Shown: positions 1-7,020 of the stretch, piece by piece
How the letters are laid out: every line of letters begins with the position of its first letter
How positions within the stretch are numbered: the first letter of the stretch is position 1
Assembly (NCBI GenBank): GCA_946886725.1
Contig: CAMPJF010000037.1
Span: 1-8,885 of the forward strand
DNA length: 8,885 nucleotides
Source of the DNA: an uncultured Candidatus Saccharibacteria bacterium
GTDB lineage: Bacteria; Patescibacteria; Saccharimonadia; Saccharimonadales; UBA6022
Reading direction: 5' to 3'
Translations under genes and position numbers: made by a program
Notes under the pieces: model-generated
Told to the model about the DNA's origin: nothing
What the model saw: only the letters and a program-made list of their open reading frames with translations
Databases searched by the model: none

Positions 1-17
1 GGGAGAAGCAGTTTAAG

Positions 18-26
18 TGCTATAAT
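18..26 (+). promoter_or_regulatory. Extended -10 promoter element of hpf
   Basis: TGC followed by a perfect TATAAT (21-26) forms an extended -10 box. Transcription would start near position 33, giving a leader of about 27 nt that includes the Shine-Dalgarno sequence. The -35 region would fall at or before the first base of the window and cannot be judged. The 11-mer TGCTATAATAA recurs exactly in front of ftsE. Confidence 0.75.
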
Positions 27-49
27 AAGGGGTACCACCAACTAACATT

Positions 50-55
50 AGGAGG
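50..55 (+). promoter_or_regulatory. Shine-Dalgarno sequence of hpf
   Basis: A perfect AGGAGG lies 4 nt before the ATG at 60. The spacing is a little short, but it is the strongest ribosome binding site in the window, which suits an abundant ribosome-associated protein. Confidence 0.8.
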
Positions 56-59
56 GTTC

Positions 60-434
60 ATGATAGAGTCAATCGATATCAGTAGTAAGCGGTATGAGGT
101 AGACGAAACTACTAAAAAGTATGTTCTGAAGAAAATAGGACGACTTGATCGCTACCTTCCGCGTCATGCACGCAAGACGGCAACTGCTGATGTGCGGCTA
201 AGCCAAATAAATGGCGATCACGGCAATAAGTATGAAGCCGAAGTCATCTTGAATATTCCTGACAAACGAATTACCGTAACGGATTCGACGGTCAATATGC
301 TTGCTGCAATCGATATTATCGAAGCAAAATTAGTCACACAACTGCGAAAGTACAAAGAGGCAAATATTCCTCATATTGGTCAGCGAGGTGTGCTTAGTCG
401 TTTCAAGCGTAGTTACGCCAGGGAAGTGCAATAA
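60..434 (+). CDS. hpf: Ribosome hibernation promoting factor, short form (HPF/RaiA family)
   Basis: The 124-residue product is a cytosolic ribosome-binding protein of the HPF/RaiA (sigma-54 modulation) family, whose members sit in the decoding region of the 30S subunit and silence idle ribosomes. The sequence shows the family's beta-alpha-beta-beta-beta-alpha layout: an N-terminal IDISSKRYEVDE strand and helix, a central KYEAEVILNIPDKRITVT strand pair (residues 57-74), and the conserved helix MLAAIDIIEAKLVTQLRKYKE (80-100). It ends in a short basic tail of about 24 residues. Long-form HPF is near 190 residues with a C-terminal dimerisation domain; that domain is absent, so this is the short type (E. 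coli HPF is 95 residues, RaiA 113). The ATG has a perfect Shine-Dalgarno. The gene appears monocistronic, with its own promoter and terminator directly upstream of secA, a placement known from Gram-positive genomes. HPF versus RaiA activity cannot be decided from sequence alone. Confidence 0.92.
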   Translation: MIESIDISSKRYEVDETTKKYVLKKIGRLDRYLPRHARKTATADVRLSQINGDHGNKYEAEVILNIPDKRITVTDSTVNMLAAIDIIEAKLVTQLRKYKEANIPHIGQRGVLSRFKRSYAREVQ

Positions 435-460
435 TCGACAGGTCTAGGCGCAAATTAGCG

Positions 461-486
461 AAAAGCCTCTTGAAAAAGAGGCTTTT
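461..486 (+). terminator. Intrinsic terminator after hpf
   Basis: AAAAGCCTCT (461-470) pairs perfectly with AGAGGCTTTT (477-486) around a 6-nt loop, TGAAAA. The stem begins with an A-run and ends with a T-run, so it could terminate transcription in either direction. It lies 26 nt after the hpf stop codon and separates hpf from the secA promoter. Confidence 0.88.
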
Positions 487-524
487 CTTATGTCTTGCTA
501 CTTTTATCTGATGTGGAAACAGCG

Positions 525-530
525 TATAAT
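525..530 (+). promoter_or_regulatory. -10 box of the secA operon promoter
   Basis: A perfect TATAAT lies between the hpf terminator and secA. No good -35 hexamer sits at 16-18 nt: the best is the A/T-rich TTTATC at 503-508, and TTGCTA (495-500) is 24 nt away. There is no TGN extension. The predicted transcription start is near 537, giving a leader of about 45 nt before the ATG at 582. It probably drives secA, the M16 protease gene, murD and prfB together. Confidence 0.65.
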
Positions 531-565
531 AGCTTTTAGTATTTGACAGAAGTTTCAGGTCAGCG

Positions 566-570
566 AGGGG
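566..570 (+). promoter_or_regulatory. Shine-Dalgarno sequence that decides the secA start
   Basis: AGGGG lies 11 nt before the ATG at 582. The reading frame is open back to a TTG at 543, but that codon is only about 6 nt past the predicted transcription start and has no ribosome binding site. The ATG at 582 is therefore preferred. Confidence 0.6.
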
Positions 571-581
571 AATCTAAGAAA

Positions 582-3203
582 ATGGTTAGTCGACAAAAAG
601 CATTAACAAAGGTGTTTGGCGATCCGCAGGTGCGGATTTTAAAGGTGTTACAAAAAAAAGTTGGGGTTATCAATGACCTTTCCGACAAATATAAAAAAAT
701 GACCAAAACTGAACTGCGCAAGCAAACCGCAGTGCTGAAAGACCGTTTGTCTGATAAGAAAGTCACTCTTGATGATGTTTTGCCTGACGCCTTTGCTTTG
801 GTTCGCGAAGCGGGCGATCGTGTCTTGGGCATGCGCCATTTCGACGTACAGTTGATTGGTGGTATGGCACTGCACGAAGGCAATGTTGCCGAGATGAAGA
901 CCGGTGAAGGTAAAACCCTCGTTGCGACCCTGCCGGTGTACTTGAACGCGCTTGAAGAAAAGGGTGTGCACGTCGTCACGGTTAACGATTACTTGGCGCA
1001 ACGTGACGCCAGTTGGATGGGGCAGTTGTATGATTTCCTGGGTATGAGTACTGGCGTTATTATCAATGACGCATCATTCGTGTATGACAAAGATTTCGAC
1101 AACGAAGAGCACGACGATCCGCGTATGCGTAAGCTCCGTCCGGTCACTCGAAAAGAAGCCTATGCCGCTGATATTACGTATGGTACGAACAATGAGTTCG
1201 GCTTTGATTATCTTCGCGACAACATGGTTAATGAGGTGGATTTACTTCGTCAGCGCGAACTAAACTATGCGATCGTCGACGAGGTTGACTCGATTTTAAT
1301 TGACGAGGCAAGGACGCCGCTTATTATTAGTGCGCCAGCTGCTGAAAATCCTGACAGCTACTACCAGTTCGCAAAAATTGCTGCAAAGCTTGTCGAGGCT
1401 GACTATGTACTCGACGAAAAGCGCCGTAGTGTTGCACTGACTGATACGGGCGTTGAAAAAGTGCAAAAAATGCTCGGCATTAAGAATTTGTATACGCCAG
1501 ATGCGGTTCGTTCCGTCTATCATATGGACCAGGCGCTGCGCGCGCAGACGCTATTTAAGCGTGACAAGGATTACGTTGTCACAAATGATGGCGAAGTAAT
1601 TATCGTCGACGAACATACTGGTCGTTTGATGCAGGGGCGTCGCTATAACGAGGGTCTTCACCAGGCAATCGAAGCGAAAGAGGGCGTTGCTGTACTGCAG
1701 GAAAGTATGACTCTCGCGACCGTCTCCTTCCAGAATTATTTCCGTCTATACAATAAATTATCTGGCATGACTGGTACGGCGTTCACCGAGGCTGAAGAGT
1801 TCCAGCAGATCTATAGTCTGGACGTTATTCAAATTCCGTCGAATCGTCCGATTGCCCGTATCGATCACGAGGATCTTATTTTCAAAACTGAAAAAGGAAA
1901 ACTAAAAGCAGTTGCAGACGCAATTAAAGAGTATCACGACCAGGGGCGTCCCGTGCTGGTTGGCTCTGCGTCGATTGCTAAAAATGAGCTAATTGCCGCA
2001 TGGCTTGATAAGGAAAAAGTACCTTACGAGTTACTTAATGCGAAAAATAATGAACGCGAAGCGGCAATCGTTGAAAAAGCTGGTCAAAAAGGCGCGATTA
2101 CACTTGCGACGAATATCGCTGGTCGCGGTACTGATATTGTTCTTGGAGAGGGTGTCAAAGAGCTTGGTGGATTAGTCGTGATTGGGTCGGAAAGGCACGA
2201 ATCTCGTCGTATCGACAATCAGCTGCGTGGTCGTGGCGGCCGCCAAGGAGATCCAGGCGAGACGCAGTTCTACGTCAGTACTGAAGACGATCTGATGCGC
2301 ATTTTCCAGGGCGAGCGGATCGCTAGCCTGATGGACCGTCTCGGTGTAGATGAGAATACGCCTATTCAAAACAAAGCAGTGTCGAAAACGCTTGAAGCGG
2401 CGCAAAAACGCGGTGAGGGATACAACTACGACACGCGTAAGAACGTTGTTCAATACGATAACGTCATCAATCGACACCGCCGTGTCGTGTATGTGATGCG
2501 ACGCAAAATTCTCGAGGGCGACGACATCAAACCCGAAATCCAACGCTTGATGGGCGAGAAGATAAACGAGCTGACAGCATTGCCCGCAAAGAATAATCCA
2601 AAGTTTGCCGAACAATTCGAAACAGTATTTCCAGCCGAGGCAAAAACAATTGAAAAGATTGGTGCAGAAAAGAAAGACAAGCTTCGTGCGGAGCTAGCTC
2701 AAAAAGCTGTTGAAAAGCTGTATGCCGCAAAGGAAAAAGAACTTGGAACCGATGTCATTCGCAAGGTAGAGCGCGAAGTGTACATGCAGGTGCTTGATAC
2801 ATTATGGATGCAGCACCTTGAGAATATGCAGCATCTTCGCGAGGGTATTCACTGGCGCAGCGTTGGTCAGCGTGATCCGCTTGTCGAATACCGCAGCGAA
2901 TCGCAGAATTTGTTTAATAGTTTGCAGGCGACTCTTCGCGATGAAGTGCTTCGATCAGTGATGCATGTTCACGTACATGATGTTGTTGCAAGCGAAGCAG
3001 AGGATCACGAGACTGAACTAACTCGTCTGGCTGAACACGCAGTTGAAAAGGGTGTTAACGAGATTACTAGTGGCGAAGAGGGCCGTGATGGTGACTTTAA
3101 AGTCAAGAAAACGAAAACTACTGCCGAGTTAAACAAGCAGAAAAACGTTGTTCGTAAAAAGAAAAAAGCCCAACGTCAAAACCGTAAAACAAATCGAAAA
3201 TAG
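582..3203 (+). CDS. secA: Protein translocase ATPase SecA
   Basis: SecA is the cytosolic and peripheral-membrane motor that uses ATP to push unfolded preproteins through SecYEG. From ATG 582 it has 873 residues and begins with the family-typical LTKVFG segment. Visible landmarks, in this numbering, are Walker A TGEGKT (107-112), Walker B DEVD (233-236) followed by SILIDEARTPLIIS, the preprotein cross-linking region after it, the SGMTGTA segment (near 394-400), NIAGRGTD (511-518), motif VI LRGRGGRQGD (548-557), and the helical wing and scaffold regions ending with WMQHLENMQHLREGIHWR (742-759). Two features are unusual. NBD1 carries an extra acidic stretch of roughly 15-20 residues near 163-192. 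The C-terminus lacks the CxCxSGxxxxxC(H/C) zinc-binding motif and instead ends in a Lys/Arg-rich tail, so no SecB-type docking site is evident. An extended TTG start at 543 would add 13 residues but is poorly supported. It is the first gene of a probable four-gene operon. Confidence 0.98.
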   Translation: MVSRQKALTKVFGDPQVRILKVLQKKVGVINDLSDKYKKMTKTELRKQTAVLKDRLSDKKVTLDDVLPDAFALVREAGDRVLGMRHFDVQLIGGMALHEGNVAEMKTGEGKTLVATLPVYLNALEEKGVHVVTVNDYLAQRDASWMGQLYDFLGMSTGVIINDASFVYDKDFDNEEHDDPRMRKLRPVTRKEAYAADITYGTNNEFGFDYLRDNMVNEVDLLRQRELNYAIVDEVDSILIDEARTPLIISAPAAENPDSYYQFAKIAAKLVEADYVLDEKRRSVALTDTGVEKVQKMLGIKNLYTPDAVRSVYHMDQALRAQTLFKRDKDYVVTNDGEVIIVDEHTGRLMQGRRYNEGLHQAIEAKEGVAVLQESMTLATVSFQNYFRLYNKLSGMTGTAFTEAEEFQQIYSLDVIQIPSNRPIARIDHEDLIFKTEKGKLKAVADAIKEYHDQGRPVLVGSASIAKNELIAAWLDKEKVPYELLNAKNNEREAAIVEKAGQKGAITLATNIAGRGTDIVLGEGVKELGGLVVIGSERHESRRIDNQLRGRGGRQGDPGETQFYVSTEDDLMRIFQGERIASLMDRLGVDENTPIQNKAVSKTLEAAQKRGEGYNYDTRKNVVQYDNVINRHRRVVYVMRRKILEGDDIKPEIQRLMGEKINELTALPAKNNPKFAEQFETVFPAEAKTIEKIGAEKKDKLRAELAQKAVEKLYAAKEKELGTDVIRKVEREVYMQVLDTLWMQHLENMQHLREGIHWRSVGQRDPLVEYRSESQNLFNSLQATLRDEVLRSVMHVHVHDVVASEAEDHETELTRLAEHAVEKGVNEITSGEEGRDGDFKVKKTKTTAELNKQKNVVRKKKKAQRQNRKTNRK

Positions 3204-3226
3204 CGGGCGTTAGGGTTAAGTAATAT

Positions 3227-4513
3227 ATGAAACATACCGTTGAAGAAGTGCGATTAAAAAATGGTGCCAGAGGATTATTGATAGATATTCCTGGCGCGAC
3301 CGTGATGAGCTTTCAATTTCAGTTCCGTGCCGGCAATCGATACGTCCGCAACAAGGACATCTATGAAACCGCCCACATCATGGAGCATATGGCTTTTGGT
3401 GCCAATGCCGCCTATAAATCTGAACATGCGTACGAATCTGATTTTACAAAGAACGGCGCATACCATAACGCCTACACGAGTGATTTATCGATGGTGTACG
3501 TGGCCGACTGCGCTGATTTCGAGTGGGATAGGATTTTTCAGTTGCAGCGGGTTGCGATTTGTCAGCCAAAGTTTAATGGCGAAGAGCTGGAAGCTGAAAA
3601 GGGAAACGTAAAGAGTGAGCTGACGGGATATTTAAATAACCATAACCGCGTGCTATGGCCAAAGATTCAACAGTTGCTTGGTGAAGATGTCTACACGTTT
3701 TGGCAGCGTCTGCAAACGATCCAGAACGTCACTCTCGCTGATATCCGTGAGCATCATAAGCGAACCCACACGGCAAGAAATATGTGTTTTGTCATCGCAG
3801 GAAAATTGAAGGGTCGCAAATCCGATATCAAGCGTCAGCTGGAGGAATGGGAATTGCCAGAAGGCGAGCGCTTTGAAGTGCCAAAAGACTTGCTAACGAG
3901 TGGTAACCCGACGTTAATTCGCCGCAAAGAGGCGTCAAACCTAACGTTTGGTCTATCAATGACGGTCCCCCGGGAATTGTCTGACGAAGAAGCGGAAGCG
4001 ATGAACTGCCTTGATCAGATTTTGACCGGTACGATGCATTCCCGAATTTATGGAGCTGCTCGCAAGAAAGGACTGGCGTATGGAGTTTTTTCTGACACAT
4101 CGGTTGGTTTTCACGACAGCAGCTGGGATTTTGGTGGACAGGTCAACCTGGAAACCTCTGGCGCACTCTTTGATATTATCGTCCGAGAAATTGGACACGT
4201 CCTTGACGGTAAAATTACTGAAGATGAATTAGCGGCTGCAAAATCGTACGCACTTGGTCGTTACCAGATGGGCGCGCAGACGGTTGCACAAATTAGCAAT
4301 TTCTACACTGGACGTTATTTTGCTGACGGCATCGTAAAAGATTATGAGAAAGTTCCTGACTCGATTCGCAAGACGACACGCGAATGTATCGTCAATACGG
4401 CGCGTGAGTTTGTTGCCAGCAACGCCTGGGTGCTTGCCGGTGTTAGTAGCGGCGAAAAGGAAGAAATCGTTGAGTTGAACGATAAATTAGCAACCTTATT
4501 TGAAAAGAAATAA
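3227..4513 (+). CDS. M16 family zinc metallopeptidase (pitrilysin/MPP-like, M16B size)
   Basis: The 428-residue product belongs to the inverzincin metallopeptidases, which typically degrade peptides held inside a clamshell chamber. The inverted zinc motif HIMEH is present (H50, catalytic E53, H54), with the third ligand E131 at the expected distance of about 77 residues and the supporting acidic residue E124 seven before it. The second half carries the substrate-carboxylate Arg/Tyr pair in SRIYGAARKKGLAY (R279, Y285). One chain therefore holds both the metal and the R/Y elements, and the length fits M16B enzymes, which act as homo- or heterodimers. I see no signal peptide or membrane segment, so it should be cytosolic. 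It starts 23 nt after secA with only a weak AGGG at 3212-3215, and its stop lies 2 nt before murD. Its substrate is unknown; processed signal peptides or other short peptides would fit the family, but that is inference. Confidence 0.93.
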   Translation: MKHTVEEVRLKNGARGLLIDIPGATVMSFQFQFRAGNRYVRNKDIYETAHIMEHMAFGANAAYKSEHAYESDFTKNGAYHNAYTSDLSMVYVADCADFEWDRIFQLQRVAICQPKFNGEELEAEKGNVKSELTGYLNNHNRVLWPKIQQLLGEDVYTFWQRLQTIQNVTLADIREHHKRTHTARNMCFVIAGKLKGRKSDIKRQLEEWELPEGERFEVPKDLLTSGNPTLIRRKEASNLTFGLSMTVPRELSDEEAEAMNCLDQILTGTMHSRIYGAARKKGLAYGVFSDTSVGFHDSSWDFGGQVNLETSGALFDIIVREIGHVLDGKITEDELAAAKSYALGRYQMGAQTVAQISNFYTGRYFADGIVKDYEKVPDSIRKTTRECIVNTAREFVASNAWVLAGVSSGEKEEIVELNDKLATLFEKK

Positions 4514-4515
4514 AT

Positions 4516-5850
4516 ATGAAAATTGCAATTGCTGGCTACGGGGCAGAGGGTGAATCAAACTATCGCTATTGGAACACGCCGAATAACCAGGTTGTCATCG
4601 TAGACGAGGTACGGCCTTTGCGGGATGTCCCAATGGACGCATCTGTTATTATTGGCGAAGATGCTTTTTCGAAATTAGAAGACTACGACATGGTTATTCG
4701 AACGGCTGGCCTGGCGCCTCGAAAGATAAAAACCGATGGCAAAGTATGGTCGGCTACGAACGAGTTCTTCGCAAAATGCCCGGCGCTCATTATTGGCGTC
4801 ACTGGCAGTAAGGGTAAGGGGACGACGAGTAGTTTGATTGCGAGTATTCTGAAGGCTTCGGGTCGGACGGTACATTTGGTTGGCAATATTGGCGTACCCG
4901 CTCTTGATGTCCTTGCTGATATCGCAGCCGACGACATCGTTGTGTACGAATTAAGTAGTTTTCAGTTATGGGATGTGCAGAAATCACCCCATATTGCCGT
5001 CGTGCTCATGATTGAGCCAGATCATCTAGATGTCCATGTGGACATGGAGGAATATGTAGCTGCGAAGGCTAATATCCGTCGCTATCAATCCCGTGATGAT
5101 ATCTGCCTATATCATCCTACAAATATGTATGCTCGTCGCATTGCTACAGTGGATACAGGCGTTTACGGCGGTGTATTCACTAGTGAAGAAAAAAGCGCGA
5201 TTCATCGCTACGGAGTCAGTGATGATGGCCAAGTATATGCCGAGAATGGCATGTTTATGAGTGATGGAGTGGCGATATGTTCAGTGGATGCATTGCAGCT
5301 GCCTGGCAAGCACAATATTGAGAATGCCTGTGCGGCGATTAGCGCTGCACAGGCGACTGGCCATGTGGATGTATCAGCGGTCGAGCAAGGCTTGCGTGGG
5401 TTTACTGGGCTGTCTCACCGATTGAAGTTTGTTCGTACGATCGACGGGGTAAGCTATTATGACGACAGTATTGCGACTACTCCTGGTAGTGCTATTGCCG
5501 CAATGCATGCCTTTGAGCAGCCAAAAATACTCATTCTAGGAGGATCAAGCAAGGGCGCTGATTTTCGCGAAGTGGCAGTTGTCGCTAGTCAAACGGGCGT
5601 CAAGGCCGCCGTACTAATTGGCGATGAGGCAAGTAAGATTGAAGTTGCTCTTCGTGATGTCGGCGTACGCGCTATTAACCTGGGCACTGATGTCGTGATG
5701 CCTGATGTGGTAGCATGCGCGCGCCAACTGGCAACCGCAGGTGATGTTGTTATCTTAAGTCCATCGTGTGCTAGCTTCGGTATGTTTAAAAACTATAGCG
5801 ATCGCGGCGATCAGTTTGTCGCAGCAGTTAATGCTATCGAGGAGTCTTAA
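4516..5850 (+). CDS. murD: UDP-N-acetylmuramoylalanine--D-glutamate ligase MurD
   Basis: MurD adds D-glutamate to UDP-MurNAc-L-alanine in the cytosol, the second amino-acid step of peptidoglycan stem-peptide synthesis. The 444 residues show the three Mur ligase domains: an N-terminal nucleotide-sugar domain opening with AIAGYGAEGES; a central ATPase with P-loop GVTGSKGKGTT (94-104), ELSSFQL (145-151), DHLDVH (169-174) and the AAK lysine (K184) that aligns with the carbamylated Lys of E. coli MurD; and a C-terminal domain with YYDDSIATTPGS (314-325), LGGSSKGADF (341-350) and LSPSCASFGMFKNYSDRG (414-431). K346 and S415 match the E. coli MurD residues K348 and S415 that contact the D-Glu carboxylate. 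Two motifs differ from the usual form: GK(S/T)T is GKGT, and DSKATN is DSIATT. It starts 2 nt after the protease stop with no clear Shine-Dalgarno, so translation probably depends on coupling. MurD is favoured over other Mur ligases by LSSFQL and the LSPSCAS segment. Confidence 0.95.
   Translation: MKIAIAGYGAEGESNYRYWNTPNNQVVIVDEVRPLRDVPMDASVIIGEDAFSKLEDYDMVIRTAGLAPRKIKTDGKVWSATNEFFAKCPALIIGVTGSKGKGTTSSLIASILKASGRTVHLVGNIGVPALDVLADIAADDIVVYELSSFQLWDVQKSPHIAVVLMIEPDHLDVHVDMEEYVAAKANIRRYQSRDDICLYHPTNMYARRIATVDTGVYGGVFTSEEKSAIHRYGVSDDGQVYAENGMFMSDGVAICSVDALQLPGKHNIENACAAISAAQATGHVDVSAVEQGLRGFTGLSHRLKFVRTIDGVSYYDDSIATTPGSAIAAMHAFEQPKILILGGSSKGADFREVAVVASQTGVKAAVLIGDEASKIEVALRDVGVRAINLGTDVVMPDVVACARQLATAGDVVILSPSCASFGMFKNYSDRGDQFVAAVNAIEES
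5840..5844 (+). promoter_or_regulatory. Shine-Dalgarno sequence of prfB inside the murD 3' end
   Basis: AGGAG lies within the last codons of murD with an ideal 6-nt spacer to the prfB ATG. prfB thus has its own ribosome binding site although its start codon abuts the murD stop codon. Confidence 0.8.
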
Positions 5851-6936
5851 ATGCAGCCGCTTGCAAAAAGACTCGAGCAATTACGCCTGGCGATCGGCGC
5901 TGCATATGCGCAGCTTGCGATCGACGAAAAAGCAGTATTACTTGAGAAAAATGAAGCTGAAATGGCCTCTCCTGAAATATGGAATAACCCCGCCTATGCC
6001 CAGGAGAAAAGCAAGCAAATAGCCGCACTGCAGGCGATGGTGCAGCCTTGGTACGTCCTGCGCAGTCAGGCGGATGATATGCGTGATTTAATGGCTTTTG
6101 GTGACGACAGCCTGTTGCCTGAATTTGAAATGCAGATTAGCGCATTAGAATCAGAGTTGGCAGAGCGAAAAAAAGAACTTTTATTTAACGGTCGGTATGA
6201 TGATCATAATGCGATTATTCGTCTAAGCGCTGGCGCTGGTGGAACGGATGCGCAGGATTGGACGGAGATGTTGGAGCGAATGTATTTGCGCTGGTCAGAA
6301 AAGGCGGGGATGCAGGCGTCTATTGTTGAGCGCTCGAGTGCTGATGAGGCGGGTATTAAAAGTAGTGTCATCGAAATCACTGGACCATACGCTTACGGAA
6401 AGTTACGTTCTGAGAACGGCGTTCACCGTCTCGTACGACTAAGTCCGTTCAATAGTGACAACCTCCGCCAGACGAGTTTTGCGCTGGCTGACGTATTGCC
6501 GCAAATCAATACGCCCGACGAAGTTGTCGTTGATGATAAGGATTTGAAAATTGACGTGTACCGCGCTGGCGGTCATGGTGGGCAGTCGGTCAATACGACC
6601 GATAGTGCCGTGCGAATCACGCACACGCCGACCGGTATTGTCGTAGCTATCCAAAACGAGCGTTCACAGCTGCAAAACCGCGAAACGGCAATGAAGATTT
6701 TGCGCTCAAAACTCGTACAGCTGCAATTACAGCAGCATGCTGAGAATATTAGTGACCTGCAGGCGAATGAATCCGCTAGCTGGGGCAGTCAAATCCGTAA
6801 TTACGTCCTCCATCCGTATACGATGGTCAAAGACACGCGGACAAAATACGAGGATCGCGACGCCAGTGGTGTGCTTGATGGCAAGATAGACGGCTTCATT
6901 ACTGCATACTTAGAGGCTAATCTCGCGGAGGCGTAG
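5851..6936 (+). CDS. prfB: Peptide chain release factor 2 (RF2)
   Basis: RF2 reads UGA and UAA stop codons and triggers release of the finished peptide on the ribosome. The 361-residue protein has the N-terminal helical domain, the PCRF region with GAGGTDAQDW (128-137), the codon-recognition tripeptide SPF (198-200), which marks RF2 rather than RF1, and the catalytic GGQ (243-245) in GGHGGQSVNTTDSAVRITH. It closes with WGSQIRNYVLHPY (311-323) and the usual DGxIDxFI end. The reading frame is continuous: the codon aligning with the classic frameshift leucine (CTT, 5914-5916) is followed by GCG rather than TGA, so the autoregulatory +1 frameshift of E. coli and Bacillus prfB is absent. The residue before GGQ is His where most bacterial release factors have Ala. 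The ATG directly follows the murD TAA and has a strong AGGAG. It is the last gene of the secA run and normally needs PrmC to methylate the Gln. Confidence 0.97.
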   Translation: MQPLAKRLEQLRLAIGAAYAQLAIDEKAVLLEKNEAEMASPEIWNNPAYAQEKSKQIAALQAMVQPWYVLRSQADDMRDLMAFGDDSLLPEFEMQISALESELAERKKELLFNGRYDDHNAIIRLSAGAGGTDAQDWTEMLERMYLRWSEKAGMQASIVERSSADEAGIKSSVIEITGPYAYGKLRSENGVHRLVRLSPFNSDNLRQTSFALADVLPQINTPDEVVVDDKDLKIDVYRAGGHGGQSVNTTDSAVRITHTPTGIVVAIQNERSQLQNRETAMKILRSKLVQLQLQQHAENISDLQANESASWGSQIRNYVLHPYTMVKDTRTKYEDRDASGVLDGKIDGFITAYLEANLAEA

Positions 6937-6954
6937 TCCTGATTGCCTTTATGC

Positions 6955-6983
6955 TTGCCATAGGGGTAGAAACCTATTAAAGT
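6955..6983 (+). promoter_or_regulatory. Weak candidate promoter for the membrane-protein gene
   Basis: TTGCCA (6955-6960) and TAAAGT (6978-6983) are separated by 17 nt. The -35 matches TTGACA at four of six positions and the -10 matches TATAAT at four of six. It is far weaker than the three TATAAT promoters in this window. Because no terminator follows prfB, read-through from the secA operon is an equally good explanation for expression of the next gene. Confidence 0.25.
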
Positions 6984-7009
6984 AAGCGTCGGTCCTATTA
7001 ATTAAGAGG
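6973..7009 (+). repeat. Cluster of CCTATTAA octamers (two direct, one inverted near-copy)
   Basis: CCTATTAA occurs at 6973-6980 and again at 6994-7001, exactly 21 bp apart, about two helical turns. TTAAGAGG at 7002-7009 is the reverse complement of CCTCTTAA, one base different from the same octamer. The second and third copies together form a near-palindrome (6994-7009) with a single mismatched pair. The cluster lies 20-56 nt before the annotated start of the membrane-protein gene and could be an operator, but the function is inferred from arrangement alone. Confidence 0.4.
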
Positions 7010-7020
7010 TACTTGAAAAA

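Noticed and set aside
543..581. Upstream TTG start for secA adding 13 residues
   Set aside because: The TTG is about 6 nt from the predicted transcription start and has no ribosome binding site. SecA homologues start at the LTKVFG region, fitting ATG 582.
560..979. Open frame of 139 codons on the - strand inside secA
   Set aside because: It lies fully antisense to conserved SecA coding sequence, has no ribosome binding site, and its translation (Ser/Thr/Phe-rich) resembles no protein family.
2172..2615. Open frame of 147 codons on the - strand inside secA
   Set aside because: Shadow of the well-conserved SecA helicase and scaffold region; no promoter or Shine-Dalgarno and no recognisable domain.
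5796..5811. GCGATCGC palindrome followed by GCGATC in murD, resembling the cyanobacterial HIP1 repeat
   Set aside because: A single occurrence inside a conserved coding segment, with only scattered related GCGATCG heptamers elsewhere; explained by codon usage.
6960..6977. Possible terminator after prfB (ATAGG...CCTAT hairpin)
   Set aside because: Only 5 bp of stem with an 8-nt loop and no T-run; too weak to call, so read-through to the next gene stays possible.
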